Origin: Ulvibacterium sp. | GTDB lineage: Bacteria > Bacteroidota > Bacteroidia > Flavobacteriales > Flavobacteriaceae | Length of the DNA stretch: 64,000 nt | Assembly: GCF_028285715.1 (NCBI RefSeq) | Contig: NZ_JANQOO010000021.1 | Span: 434,001 to 498,000 of the forward strand | Reading direction: 5' to 3' | Shown here: in pieces, positions 25,894-35,417 of the stretch | Layout: the number at the start of each line of letters is the position of its first letter | Position numbering within the stretch: the first letter of the stretch is position 1 | Position numbers and translations under genes: made by a program | The notes under the pieces: generated by a model | Told to the model about the DNA's origin: nothing | Database searches by the model: none | Seen by the model: only the letters and a program-made list of their open reading frames with translations

Positions 25894-27801
25894 ATGAGCA
25901 ATTATCACATTAAGCATTTAGAGGAATATTACCAAGTCTATCGAAAATCCACACGTAACCCTGAAGGGTTCTGGGAAGAGATTGCCGAAGAGCATTTTGT
26001 ATGGCGAAAAAAATGGAACAACGTCTTGCACTGGGATTTTAAAAAGCCGGAGATTAAATGGTTTGAAGGTGCAAAATTGAACATTACGGAAAACTGTATC
26101 GATAGACACTTGCCTACCCGGGGTGATAAGACCGCTATTCTTTTTGAGCCCAATGACCCGAATGAAAAAGCCGAACATATAACTTATCGTCAACTGCACA
26201 AAAGGGTCAGTAAAATGGCCTATGTACTGAAGGAAAAAGGTATCGAAAAAGGAGATCGGGTTTGTATTTATCTCCCTATGATACCGGAATTGGCCGTTGC
26301 GGTCTTAGCCTGTGCACGTATTGGTGCAATTCATTCTGTAGTTTTTGCAGGATTTTCTTCCAATGCCCTCTCTACCCGAATCAATGACTCCGATTGTAAA
26401 ATGGTCATTACTTCGGACGGTTCCTATCGCGGTGCGAAGACGATCGATTTAAAGGGCATTGTCGACAAAGCACTCGAAGATTGCCCAAGTGTGGAGGCCG
26501 TTTTGGTGGTAAAGCGTATCGGAACTGAAGTTCATATGCAAAAAAATCGCGATTATTGGATACAACCCCTTCTAGATGACGCTTATGGCGATTTAGTAGC
26601 CGAAATTATGGATGCGGAAGACCCTTTGTTTATCTTATACACATCGGGCTCTACGGGCAAGCCCAAAGGAATGGTACACACCTGTGGCGGCTATATGGTA
26701 TACACTGCCTATACCTTCAAAAACATTTTTCAATATAGGGAAGATGATATCTTTTGGTGCACCGCCGACATTGGTTGGATTACGGGTCACTCCTACATTC
26801 TTTATGGGCCATTGGCCAACGGTGCAACCACCGTCATGTTCGAAGGGGTTCCCTCCTACCCGGATTTTGGTCGTTTTTGGGAAATTGTGCAAAAGCATAA
26901 AATAACCCAATTTTATACGGCCCCAACAGCTATTAGGGCCCTAGCCAAGGAGAATTTGGACTTTGTGGAAAAATACGACCTAAGCAGTTTAAAAGTACTT
27001 GGTTCCGTGGGAGAACCGATTAATGAGGAGGCCTGGCATTGGTACAACAACAATGTGGGCAAAAAACACAGTCCCATTGTAGATACTTGGTGGCAAACGG
27101 AAACAGGAGGTATCATGATTTCTCCTATTCCCTATGTTACCCCGACTACCCCTACTTACGCCACGCTCCCTTTCATAGGGATACAACCTGCCCTGATGGA
27201 CGAGGCAGGCAAAGAAATCCAGGGCAATCAAGTAGATGGTAGATTATGCATCAAATTCCCATGGCCTTCCATGGCACGGACCATTTGGGGAAATCACGAG
27301 CGCTACCGGGACACCTATTTTTCGGCCTATGAGAACAAGTACTTTACCGGCGACGGTGCCCATAGGGATGCAGTAGGTTACTATCGTATTACAGGCAGGG
27401 TAGATGACGTCATCATTGTTTCGGGTCACAATCTGGGAACTGCACCTATAGAAGACTCCATCAATGAACATCCCGCGGTGGCAGAATCTGCCATTGTGGG
27501 CTTCCCCCATGATGTAAAGGGCAACGCCCTATATGGGTATGTTATGCTAAAGGAGACTGGTGAAAGTAGGGATCGAGAGAATGTTCGAAAGGAAATTAAC
27601 CAACAGATTACGGAACAAATCGGCCCCATCGCCAAATTAGATAAAATTCAATTTGTATCAGGGCTTCCCAAAACACGAAGTGGTAAGATTATGCGGCGAA
27701 TACTGCGCAAGATAGCGAGCCAGGAGACCTCTAATTTAGGAGATACCAGTACATTATTAAATCCTGAAGTGGTAGATGAGATTATGGAGAATGTACTTTA
27801 A
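25894..27801 (+). CDS. acs: Acetate--CoA ligase (acetyl-CoA synthetase)
   Basis: A 635-residue AMP-forming enzyme making acetyl-CoA from acetate, ATP and CoA in the cytoplasm. Adenylate-forming signatures are clear: YTSGSTGKPKG (P-loop-like A3), DTWWQTETG (acyl/nucleotide site), YFTGDGAHRD, GRVDDVIIVSGHNLGT, and KTRSGKIMRR at the C-terminus with the Lys that is acetylated in regulated Acs proteins. Length and domain order match Acs. It is 34 bases after the symporter stop, completing an uptake-activation module. Propionate may be a second substrate, since propionyl-CoA genes follow in the window. Confidence 0.95.
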   Translation: MSNYHIKHLEEYYQVYRKSTRNPEGFWEEIAEEHFVWRKKWNNVLHWDFKKPEIKWFEGAKLNITENCIDRHLPTRGDKTAILFEPNDPNEKAEHITYRQLHKRVSKMAYVLKEKGIEKGDRVCIYLPMIPELAVAVLACARIGAIHSVVFAGFSSNALSTRINDSDCKMVITSDGSYRGAKTIDLKGIVDKALEDCPSVEAVLVVKRIGTEVHMQKNRDYWIQPLLDDAYGDLVAEIMDAEDPLFILYTSGSTGKPKGMVHTCGGYMVYTAYTFKNIFQYREDDIFWCTADIGWITGHSYILYGPLANGATTVMFEGVPSYPDFGRFWEIVQKHKITQFYTAPTAIRALAKENLDFVEKYDLSSLKVLGSVGEPINEEAWHWYNNNVGKKHSPIVDTWWQTETGGIMISPIPYVTPTTPTYATLPFIGIQPALMDEAGKEIQGNQVDGRLCIKFPWPSMARTIWGNHERYRDTYFSAYENKYFTGDGAHRDAVGYYRITGRVDDVIIVSGHNLGTAPIEDSINEHPAVAESAIVGFPHDVKGNALYGYVMLKETGESRDRENVRKEINQQITEQIGPIAKLDKIQFVSGLPKTRSGKIMRRILRKIASQETSNLGDTSTLLNPEVVDEIMENVL

Positions 27802-27889
27802 TTGGAAATTTCCATTATAGACATTAAAGATTCTAGCAACATAAAATGGCGGAGTGTCTTTGACTGCGTTCAGACCAACCATAGCAGGT

Positions 27890-29110
27890 TCATCGGCTCA
27901 ATCCTCTAGCAACGATGCTCCTTGGTTTTCGTACCCAAAGCATGATGCCTAGGGAAATCAGTCCACAAATTCCCAAACCGGCAAAAAGGGGCCAAACCGA
28001 ATCCACAACAAAACCTCCTATGTACGTCGCGATGGGTATGGCAAGTAGTGTTGAAACAAAACCATTGATAGCGGCTGCAATTCCGGCAATATGGCCTACG
28101 GGTTCCATGGCAATGGACCGGAAATTGCCCCATAAGAATCCCAAACAGAAAAATTGAAAAGATAAAAAGGCAACCAGAACAAAAACTCCTGGATTGGGCT
28201 TATTCCAAAAAATAAAAACATAAAGCAGGGCGATTGCACAAAATGCCATAAGGGCCATGAGTGCTAATTTTCGCATTCCGAAACGAATCACAAGGGCCCC
28301 ATTTAGAAACGTGGAAAGCCCTATTGAAATCGCCAAGCCGGCAAAGATATAGGGAAAAGCGTCCTTTAGGCCATATTGGGATTCAAATATTTGTTGGGAT
28401 GCGCTCAAGTATACCAAAAATGCACCAGTAACCAAACCGGAGGTGAACGTAAAGGCAATGGTTTCCCGGAATTTTAAAAACTCCTTTAGCCCATCAACAA
28501 AAACATGATTGGAGAAAGGGATTTTATATTCCGGCTTAAGAGTCTCCGGTTGACGTTTCCAAAACCATATACCCACCACCAGGGCAAAAAATAATTGTAT
28601 ATAAAAGATAGCCTCCCACCCAAATGCATCCAGTATCCATTTCCCGATAGCAGGTGCCACTATGGGAACCAAAATAAAAAAAGCGGTAACAAAAGACATT
28701 ACCCTGGCCATATAATCTCCTTTGTAGGTATCGCGGATAATGGAAATAGCAATGGTTCTAGGTGCGGAAAGTCCAACACCCTGCAAGATTCGCCCCAAAA
28801 CCATGATTTCCAAGGAAGGGGCCAAAACGCAGGCTGCACTTGCAACGGCAAAAAGAGTAAAACCCGCATAAACAATCGGCTTTCGACCATAACAATCCGA
28901 TAGCGGGCCAAAAAACAACTGGCCCACACCCAGACCCAAAAATATCATGGTAATGAGCATCTGATTGTCGGTTGCATTGAAGCTCTTTATAGACTGCCCT
29001 ATCTCTGAAATAGCCGGTAACAGGGCATCGATGGCCAAGGCCACAATAGACATCAGGGAAGCCATTAGAACCAAAAACTCAAAATCAGGTTTTTCCGGTT
29101 TATTTTGCAT
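27890..29110 (-). CDS. Bcr/CflA-family multidrug efflux MFS transporter
   Basis: A 406-residue inner-membrane transporter of the drug:H+ antiporter-1 (12 TM) branch. The N-terminal DALLPAISEI segment, the A-motif loop GPLSDCYGRKPIVYAG and RILQGVGLSAPRTIAISIIRD (motif C-like) are typical of Bcr/CflA proteins that export drugs and small metabolites. It is not part of the flanking operons: a terminator separates it from the carboxylase genes, and it converges on acs. A promoter abuts its start codon, suggesting a leaderless mRNA. The substrate is unknown. Confidence 0.88.
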   Translation of the reverse strand: MQNKPEKPDFEFLVLMASLMSIVALAIDALLPAISEIGQSIKSFNATDNQMLITMIFLGLGVGQLFFGPLSDCYGRKPIVYAGFTLFAVASAACVLAPSLEIMVLGRILQGVGLSAPRTIAISIIRDTYKGDYMARVMSFVTAFFILVPIVAPAIGKWILDAFGWEAIFYIQLFFALVVGIWFWKRQPETLKPEYKIPFSNHVFVDGLKEFLKFRETIAFTFTSGLVTGAFLVYLSASQQIFESQYGLKDAFPYIFAGLAISIGLSTFLNGALVIRFGMRKLALMALMAFCAIALLYVFIFWNKPNPGVFVLVAFLSFQFFCLGFLWGNFRSIAMEPVGHIAGIAAAINGFVSTLLAIPIATYIGGFVVDSVWPLFAGLGICGLISLGIMLWVRKPRSIVARGLSR

Positions 29111-29114
29111 TGGG

Positions 29115-29148
29115 CAAAATTAGGTATATGCCTCCTATTGTAATTCAA
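29115..29148 (-). promoter_or_regulatory. Promoter of the Bcr/CflA exporter, probably leaderless
   Basis: On the minus strand, TTG (29146-29148), a 23-bp spacer and TAATTTTG (29115-29122) fit the Bacteroidota consensus. The element ends 5 bases before the ATG at 29110, so transcription should begin at or next to the start codon. Confidence 0.55.
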
Positions 29149-29175
29149 AAAACATTTGAATTTTCTGTTAAATTG

Positions 29176-29212
29176 AAAAAAAGGCCCCGAAGGTCCAAAA
29201 ACCTCCGAGGCC
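29176..29212 (-). terminator. Terminator after the acyl-CoA carboxylase operon
   Basis: Minus-strand hairpin of paired GGCC, CG and AGGT segments (two symmetric mismatches) around a short loop at 29183-29212, followed by seven T (29176-29182). It lies 24 bases past the carboxyltransferase stop. Confidence 0.75.
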
Positions 29213-29235
29213 TCAAATCTCGAAATCAATCCAGT

Positions 29236-30777
29236 TTACAAGGGAATATTCCCGTGTTTCTTTTTGGGCGGTTCCACAGTCTTGTTTTCGAGCATGGCAA
29301 AGGTTTTGATTAATTTCCTTCTGGTATTTTTAGGAAGAATCACCTCATCGATAAAGCCACGTCTGGCCGCCCGGTAGGGATTGGCGAACTTATCCGCATA
29401 TTCCGCCTCCTTCTCTGCCAGTTTTTTCGCAGGGTCTTCCGCAGCCGCGATTTCCCTTCTAAAAATAATCTCACTGGCACCTTTGGCTCCCATAACCGCG
29501 ATTTCCGCGGTTGGCCATGCATAGTTAAAGTCGGCCCCAATATGTTTGGAATTCATCACATCATAGGCCCCACCATAAGCCTTTCGGGTAATAACGGTAA
29601 CCCTGGGCACCGTGGCCTCGCTAAAGGCATATAGCAATTTAGCTCCATGAACAATGATACCGTTCCATTCCTGATCGGTCCCAGGCAGGAACCCTGGCAC
29701 ATCTTCCAACACCAACATAGGAATATTAAAAGAGTCACAGAAACGAACAAAACGCGATGCTTTTCGGGAACTCTTGACTCCTAAAACACCAGCGAGGAAC
29801 ATGGGTTGGTTGGCAATGATTCCAATACTTCGACCGCCCAATCTGGCAAATCCTACAATAATGTTCTCCGCATAATCCTTATGGATTTCATAAAAGGAAT
29901 CCTCATCGATTATGCCGTTGATTACGTCATGCATATCATACGGCTTATTAGGATTATCGGGAACAATATCAGTGAGCACGTCACGTACTTCCTCTTTCAA
30001 TTCATAAGGCAATTTTTCTGGGGTTTCCTTATTGCTTTGAGGCAAATAGCTCAACAGCTTCTTAACGTCTTCCAGACAGGCTACGTCATTTGTAGAGGTC
30101 TTATGCGCCACCCCGGATTTTACGGCGTGGGTAGTGGCCCCTCCCAGTTCCTCTGCCGTTACCTCTTCATTGGTAACCGTTTTTACCACATTGGGACCTG
30201 TAACGAACATGTAGCTTGTTTGTTCTACCATAATCGTAAAGTCGGTCATGGCCGGTGAATATACGGCACCGCCGGCACATGGGCCCATAATGGCCGAAAT
30301 CTGCGGTACCACACCCGAGGCCTGTACATTCCTAAAGAAAATATCCGCGTATCCCCCCAAGGATTTCACACCTTCCTGAATCCTGGCTCCACCCGAATCA
30401 TTGAGTCCGATAACAGGCGCCCCTACTTTCATGGCTAAATCCATGACTTTGCATATTTTTTCTGCGTGTGTCTCGGACAGAGCTCCACCGAAAACAGTAA
30501 AATCCTGGGCATACACATAGACCAATCGCCCATCAATGGTTCCATAACCTGTAACCACCCCATCGCCAAAATAAATCTCCTTGTCCATGCCGAAGTCCGT
30601 GGTTCTATGCGTTACCAAAACCCCAGTTTCCTCAAACGAACCTTCATCAAGTAAGTAGTCTATACGCTCCCGAGCCGTCAGTTTTTTCTTTTGGTGTTGT
30701 TTATCTATCCGTTTCTGACCTCCACCCAAATGTGCGAGGGCCACTCTTTCTTTTAACTTTTCCAATTTTGGATCCAT
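29236..30777 (-). CDS. pccB: Acyl-CoA carboxylase carboxyltransferase subunit (propionyl-CoA type)
   Basis: A 513-residue carboxyltransferase of the PccB/MmdA family. It transfers CO2 from biotin to propionyl-CoA giving methylmalonyl-CoA (or the reverse). Signatures include [20 protein letters not shown] at the N-terminus, the acyl-CoA oxyanion loop [11 protein letters not shown], and the biotin-side [21 protein letters not shown] and [13 protein letters not shown] segments. Length matches single-chain PCC beta. It is co-directional with the biotin carboxylase (3-base gap) and the biotin carrier, forming a complete enzyme. Methylmalonyl-CoA mutase genes lie just across the divergent promoter region, supporting propionyl-CoA as substrate over acetyl-CoA. 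Confidence 0.9.
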   Translation of the reverse strand: MDPKLEKLKERVALAHLGGGQKRIDKQHQKKKLTARERIDYLLDEGSFEETGVLVTHRTTDFGMDKEIYFGDGVVTGYGTIDGRLVYVYAQDFTVFGGALSETHAEKICKVMDLAMKVGAPVIGLNDSGGARIQEGVKSLGGYADIFFRNVQASGVVPQISAIMGPCAGGAVYSPAMTDFTIMVEQTSYMFVTGPNVVKTVTNEEVTAEELGGATTHAVKSGVAHKTSTNDVACLEDVKKLLSYLPQSNKETPEKLPYELKEEVRDVLTDIVPDNPNKPYDMHDVINGIIDEDSFYEIHKDYAENIIVGFARLGGRSIGIIANQPMFLAGVLGVKSSRKASRFVRFCDSFNIPMLVLEDVPGFLPGTDQEWNGIIVHGAKLLYAFSEATVPRVTVITRKAYGGAYDVMNSKHIGADFNYAWPTAEIAVMGAKGASEIIFRREIAAAEDPAKKLAEKEAEYADKFANPYRAARRGFIDEVILPKNTRRKLIKTFAMLENKTVEPPKKKHGNIPL

Positions 30778-30780
30778 AAT

Positions 30781-32223
30781 CTAATGTATTGGTGTTCTTA
30801 GTATTTTTTGATCTTCCTTGTATTGTTTCAATGCCATGATTGCGGCTATTTTGGCCTCCTCCTCAGTGCTTTCCTTTAGCGCCTCCGGGGAATAGTAATT
30901 CTTCACAAAGTGGGTATCAAAGTTTCCTGAACGGAAGGCTTCATGTTCGCATACGTATTTCCCAAAAGGTAGGGTGGTCTGAACCCCTTCGATATGATAA
31001 TCCTCAATTGCCTTGATCATAAGTTGAATGGCCTCCTCACGGTTTTTACCATAGGTAATCAATTTCGAAAGCATAGGGTCGTAGTAAATGGGAACGTCCA
31101 TTCCCTCCTCAAAACCATTATCCACTCGGACTCCGTCACCTGTTGGTAATTTATAAGTTTCCAAAGTCCCTACACTAGGCAGAAAATCGTTCAACGGGTC
31201 TTCCGCATACACCCTAAGTTCCAGGGCATGCCCATGTATTTTTAAATCTTCCTGCTTAATTTGAAGTGCTTCCCCTCTGGCAATATTGATCTGCAACTCT
31301 ACGAGATCCACCCCAGCGATAATTTCACTCACAGGGTGTTCCACCTGTAGCCGTGTATTCATTTCCAGAAAGTAAAAGTTGTGGTCCGCATCCATAAGGA
31401 ATTCCACGGTCCCAGCACCAAGATAGTCACATGCCTTGGCCACTTTAACTGCGGCATCCCCCATTTCGGCCCTTAGTTCGGGGGTTAAAATTGATGAAGG
31501 AGCCTCCTCTACAACCTTCTGATGCCTACGTTGTATGCTACATTCCCTTTCAAAAAAATGCAGGATATTTCCATGACTGTCCGCCATTACCTGAATTTCC
31601 ACGTGTCTAGGAGAGGTTACATATTTTTCGATAAACACGGAACCATCGCCAAAGGCCGAAGTGGCCTCACTAATGGCCCTATTCATCTGCGATTCCAGAT
31701 CCTTTTCCTTTTCCACGATCCGCATACCTTTTCCTCCTCCTCCGGCAGATGCCTTAATTAAAATGGGGAAACCGATTTCCTTCGCGATTTCCTTGGCCTT
31801 TTCTACATCGGTTATGGCCTCATCAATACCTGGGACCATAGGAATATTATACTGTTTTACCGCTTCTTTTGCAGCAAGCTTACTTCCCATAACTCGAATA
31901 GCCTTGGATTTGGGGCCAATGAAGATAAGGTTGTTCTTTTCCACCGCCTCTGCAAAATCAGCATTTTCGCTCAAAAATCCGTATCCGGGGTGAATGCCGT
32001 CAACATCCAAATTTTTCGCCACTTCAATAATCTTATCGCCTCTTAGATAGGACTGATTGGAAGGTGCTTCCCCAATACAGACCGCCTCGTCCGCAAATCT
32101 AACATGAGGCGCATTTCGGTCAACAACAGAATAAACGGCGACAGTCTTGATACCCATTTTCTGTGCCGTCTTCATAACTCTGATCGCTATCTCTCCCCTA
32201 TTTGCTACTAATATTTTTTTCAT
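30781..32223 (-). CDS. pccA: Acyl-CoA carboxylase biotin carboxylase subunit
   Basis: A 480-residue biotin carboxylase (AccC/PccA type) that carboxylates the biotin of the carrier protein using ATP and bicarbonate. It has the N-terminal KKILVANRGEIAIRVMKTA, the ATP-grasp glycine loop KASAGGGGKGMRIVE, the FIEKYVTSPRHVEIQ and ERECSIQRRHQKVVEE catalytic segments, and EMNTRLQVEHPVSE. No biotin domain is fused; the carrier is the separate gene upstream. It is placed between the carrier and carboxyltransferase in one leftward operon. Confidence 0.93.
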   Translation of the reverse strand: MKKILVANRGEIAIRVMKTAQKMGIKTVAVYSVVDRNAPHVRFADEAVCIGEAPSNQSYLRGDKIIEVAKNLDVDGIHPGYGFLSENADFAEAVEKNNLIFIGPKSKAIRVMGSKLAAKEAVKQYNIPMVPGIDEAITDVEKAKEIAKEIGFPILIKASAGGGGKGMRIVEKEKDLESQMNRAISEATSAFGDGSVFIEKYVTSPRHVEIQVMADSHGNILHFFERECSIQRRHQKVVEEAPSSILTPELRAEMGDAAVKVAKACDYLGAGTVEFLMDADHNFYFLEMNTRLQVEHPVSEIIAGVDLVELQINIARGEALQIKQEDLKIHGHALELRVYAEDPLNDFLPSVGTLETYKLPTGDGVRVDNGFEEGMDVPIYYDPMLSKLITYGKNREEAIQLMIKAIEDYHIEGVQTTLPFGKYVCEHEAFRSGNFDTHFVKNYYSPEALKESTEEEAKIAAIMALKQYKEDQKILRTPIH

Positions 32224-32319
32224 CTGTTAATGTTTATTGTTTTAATACGGTCAGATGTAATTCACCAATCAACATCTCGGTTGGCACCAAGAAGTAGTAT
32301 GGCTCATTTCATATTCCAG

Positions 32320-32817
32320 TTATTCAAATTCAATGAGTAAGTGTTTTTTCTCCACCGCATCCCCTTGCTTTACAGCCACGGATTTGATTACCCCGTTCCT
32401 TGGAGAGGTAATTACGTTCTCCATTTTCATAGCCTCCAAAATCAAAAGTTGATCATCTTCGTTTACTTCCTGACCTTCCTTTACATTAATTTCCAAAATT
32501 AGGCCCGGCATAGGAGCCTCAATGGAACCGATATCCTTGGTCGACGACAAGGAAAAGCCCATATCGTTGATCAAAAGGTCCAAATTATCGGCAATACGTA
32601 CAGCATAGGAATTGTTGTTTACTTTTATTTCGTATGTCTTTTGATTGAAGTCGGAGTCTACAATTTCGACTGAAAAAGGTCTGTTCCCCTGAAGAATATG
32701 GTACTGGGTCCCACTGGTACGGAGGGCATCCACTTTTTGGATATCCTCATCGGTAAGGTCAAACGCAAGATTCTCGTTTACCGTTACCTTAAATGCATTG
32801 TCCATAGGCATGGTCAT
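32320..32817 (-). CDS. Biotin carboxyl carrier subunit of the acyl-CoA carboxylase
   Basis: A 165-residue protein whose C-terminal half is a biotinyl domain with APMPGLILEI and the attachment site EAMKMEN, biotinylated at Lys131. The N-terminal half (about 1-85) resembles the linker part found in free-standing BCCPs of propionyl-CoA/oxaloacetate-type enzymes. It is the first gene of the leftward operon; the 96-base gap to the biotin carboxylase is AT-rich without a clear signal. Confidence 0.92.
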   Translation of the reverse strand: MTMPMDNAFKVTVNENLAFDLTDEDIQKVDALRTSGTQYHILQGNRPFSVEIVDSDFNQKTYEIKVNNNSYAVRIADNLDLLINDMGFSLSSTKDIGSIEAPMPGLILEINVKEGQEVNEDDQLLILEAMKMENVITSPRNGVIKSVAVKQGDAVEKKHLLIEFE

Positions 32818-32948
32818 TTAGAGTTTAATTTCCGTTAATTTATATTCCAAATTAAAAATTCTTAAGTTAAGTAATCCTTATTTTTTTTCGCTGTCCACAA
32901 CTCTTACCAAATTTCCACTTGTTCAAATCGGCACTTCACATTATGGCA

Positions 32949-32956
32949 CAAAAGTA
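32949..32956 (-). promoter_or_regulatory. Candidate -7 element for the carboxylase operon
   Basis: Minus-strand TACTTTTG, an exact TAnnTTTG match, in the 276-base divergent region. It would give a leader of about 125 bases before the carrier ATG. No matching TTG is seen upstream, so this is tentative. Confidence 0.3.
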
Positions 32957-33048
32957 TCCTGAAAAAACGCTTGGGAACATGAAATTTATCATGTTTTTAT
33001 ACAAAAGAAGGTGCTAATCTTGTATGCGGAAAAATTCAAGGGAAATAG

Positions 33049-33076
33049 TTGCTTTAGCACCAAATCCGTATTTTTG
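33049..33076 (+). promoter_or_regulatory. Promoter for the udk-divIC-mutAB operon
   Basis: TTG at 33049-33051, a 17-bp spacer and TATTTTTG at 33069-33076 match the Bacteroidota promoter form. The predicted leader before the udk ATG is about 14 bases. Confidence 0.55.
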
Positions 33077-33093
33077 GATTAAAACCAAAACGC

Positions 33094-33702
33094 ATGTTGA
33101 TCATTGGAATAGCGGGGGGTACAGGCTGTGGTAAGACCACTGTGGTAAATCAAATAATTGATGAACTTCCTTCAGGGGAAGTGGGCATTATTTCCCAGGA
33201 CTCCTATTATCGCGACCTTTCCCATTTGGGTATCGAAGAAAGGAAAAAAACCAATTTTGACCACCCACAATCCATAGATTTCGAATTGTTGGAAGAACAT
33301 CTAAAATTATTGAAGACCGGCTCTTCCATTAAGCAGCCGGTATACTCTTTTTTGGAGTGTAACAGAACAACGGAAACCGTTACGGTAAACCCTAGTGAAG
33401 TACTCATTGTGGAAGGCATCCTAATACTGACAAATGCGTCTATCCGGGAAATGTTCGATATAAAGATCTTTGTACATGCCGATTCCGACGAAAGACTGAT
33501 CCGTAGATTGAAACGTGATGTAAATGAAAGAGGTTGGAATCTGAACGAGACCTTGACCAATTACCAGACTACCATAAAACCGATGCACGATCAGTTTATT
33601 GAACCCACAAAAGAGTATGCGGATATCATAATACCGAACAATAACTATAACACGGTGGCCGTAGACATCGTTCGGACTATTATCAATGAAAAATTAGTTT
33701 AG
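33094..33702 (+). CDS. udk: Uridine kinase
   Basis: A 202-residue P-loop kinase that phosphorylates uridine and cytidine to their monophosphates in pyrimidine salvage. Walker A GIAGGTGCGKTTV is at residues 5-17, followed by SQDSYYRDL and NFDHPQSIDFELL, both typical of uridine kinases, and the lid region SDERLIRRLKRDVNERG. Length matches bacterial Udk. First gene of an operon with divIC (4-base gap) and the mutase genes. Confidence 0.93.
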   Translation: MLIIGIAGGTGCGKTTVVNQIIDELPSGEVGIISQDSYYRDLSHLGIEERKKTNFDHPQSIDFELLEEHLKLLKTGSSIKQPVYSFLECNRTTETVTVNPSEVLIVEGILILTNASIREMFDIKIFVHADSDERLIRRLKRDVNERGWNLNETLTNYQTTIKPMHDQFIEPTKEYADIIIPNNNYNTVAVDIVRTIINEKLV

Positions 33703-33706
33703 CATT

Positions 33707-34039
33707 ATGGGCCTAAAAGAACTTAAGCAGAAAAAATGGTTCGGAGTGCTGACCAATATTTACGTTTTAGTGCTCACCGTATTTGTGATTTGGATGTTGT
33801 TCTTCGATACAAATTCACTCTTGATACACATGGAGCTAAAAAAGGAAATTAAAAAATTGGAAAAACAGCAAGAGTTTTTACAGGAGGAAATCGCAAAGGA
33901 CAAAAAAATTATAGAAAAACTGTCCGACCCTAAAGAGCTGGAAAAATTTGCACGTGAGCAATATTACCTCAAGAAGAAAAATGAAGAAATCTATCTCATA
34001 GAGTATGAAGATAGCCTTAAAACCAATAAAGATGAGTAA
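33707..34039 (+). CDS. Septum formation initiator (DivIC/FtsB-like)
   Basis: A 110-residue bitopic membrane protein: short cytoplasmic N-terminus, one membrane segment (about residues 13-34, with IYVLVLTVFVIWMLFF), then a periplasmic coiled coil (about 42-75) rich in Lys and Glu, ending with DPKELEKFAREQYYLKKKNEEIYLIEY, the conserved part of the DivIC/FtsB family. It acts in the divisome with FtsL and FtsQ-type partners. The last 8 bases overlap the start of the mutase small subunit. Confidence 0.9.
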   Translation: MGLKELKQKKWFGVLTNIYVLVLTVFVIWMLFFDTNSLLIHMELKKEIKKLEKQQEFLQEEIAKDKKIIEKLSDPKELEKFAREQYYLKKKNEEIYLIEYEDSLKTNKDE

Positions 34040-35417
34040 CGCGAATTTGTTCGATGAGTTTGACCCCGTGTCGGCCAAGGCTTGGAAACAAAAAATCCAG
34101 GTAGATTTAAAAGGTGCGGACTATAACGAAACTTTGATTTGGAAATCGCCAGAGGGTATCAATGTAAAACCATTTTACCATTCCGAAGATGTTGAAGGGG
34201 TCATTCCAAGTGCTTCGGGACCTCCAAAAAAATGGTACATTACCCAAAGTTTGTATGCCCGGGATTCCAACCTTGCAAACCAAAAGGCGATCGAAGTCTT
34301 GGAGCGTGGCGCGGAATGCCTGCTAATCACCATACCTTCAGAAACCATATTGATCAGTGATTTACTGGCGAATATTGATCTGGAGAAAGTTCCTATTCAT
34401 CTTAGGTTTACTTTTCTTTCGGCAAAGTATTTGAAGTCCCTTATAGATTACATAGGCGAAAAAAAGGCAAAAATCTTTCTTAACCTAGATGTTATTGGGA
34501 ATCTGGCAAGAACCGGTAATTGGTACCATTCCATGGACAAGGATTACCAGATTTTAAAGGAAGTTCATGACTATGTTCAGGGAAATCCAAACATAAGCAT
34601 TCTAGGAATCGACATCTCATTATATCAAAATGCAGGGGCCGATAAAGTGCAACAATTGGCCTACGCCCTGGCACATGTCAATGAATATCTCAATTTCTTC
34701 AAGGAATTGGATAAAGAATTGCCGAGTCTTGTTTTTAAGGTTAGTATCGGAACCAATTATTTCTTTGAAATAGCCAAATTACGGGCACTTAGGTTACTTT
34801 GGAAAACCTTGGCCCAAGAGTATGGAATAGAAGCCGATTGCCATATTTTGGCCTTTCCTACGAAGAGAAACAAAACCTTGTACGACTACAATGTAAATAT
34901 GCTCCGTACGACTACGGAGAGTATGTCGGCCATTTTAGGAGGTGCCAATGCAGTATGCAATCTTTCCTATGATAGTATTTTTCATAAGGATAACGAATTT
35001 GGCGAACGAATAGCAAGGAATCAATTGTTGATTTTAAAGGGTGAAAGTTATTTTGAGAAAGTAGCCAACCCTGCGGATGGTTCATATTATATTGAAAGCC
35101 TCACCTATCAATTGGCGGAAAAGGCCCTTGAGCGCTTCAAATCGGTTGAAGCCGGTGGTGGATTCTTAAGACAATTAAAAGAACATCTTATTCAAAAGAA
35201 GATAAGGGAAAGTGCGGAAAAGGAGCAGTCACTTTTTGATGAAGGAAAGGAGGTACTATTGGGCACCAATAAATATCAGAACGATCAAGACCATATGAAA
35301 GAGGCTATGGAACTTTATCCCTTTCTAAAGACGGACAAACGTAAAACTTTGATAGAGCCAATCTTGGAAAAACGTCTAGCGGAATCCCTCGAACAAAAAA
35401 GGTTAAGTGATGAATAG
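34032..35417 (+). CDS. mutA: Methylmalonyl-CoA mutase small (beta) subunit
   Basis: A 461-residue non-catalytic partner of the B12-dependent mutase. It shares the TIM-barrel fold of the large subunit ([26 protein letters not shown] at the start is split between the typical MutA motifs; [16 protein letters not shown] and [22 protein letters not shown] later), but ends after about 460 residues with no cobalamin-binding domain, a form seen in Bacteroidota. The frame opens at 34005; the ATG at 34032 within an ATGAGTAA overlap with divIC is the better start. It overlaps mutB at its end, so the two are coupled. Confidence 0.9.
   Translation: MSNANLFDEFDPVSAKAWKQKIQVDLKGADYNETLIWKSPEGINVKPFYHSEDVEGVIPSASGPPKKWYITQSLYARDSNLANQKAIEVLERGAECLLITIPSETILISDLLANIDLEKVPIHLRFTFLSAKYLKSLIDYIGEKKAKIFLNLDVIGNLARTGNWYHSMDKDYQILKEVHDYVQGNPNISILGIDISLYQNAGADKVQQLAYALAHVNEYLNFFKELDKELPSLVFKVSIGTNYFFEIAKLRALRLLWKTLAQEYGIEADCHILAFPTKRNKTLYDYNVNMLRTTTESMSAILGGANAVCNLSYDSIFHKDNEFGERIARNQLLILKGESYFEKVANPADGSYYIESLTYQLAEKALERFKSVEAGGGFLRQLKEHLIQKKIRESAEKEQSLFDEGKEVLLGTNKYQNDQDHMKEAMELYPFLKTDKRKTLIEPILEKRLAESLEQKRLSDE

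Noticed and set aside
27803-27818. TGGAAATTTCCA palindrome after acs
   Set aside because: Perfect but without a loop or T-run, and short enough to be chance in AT-rich sequence.
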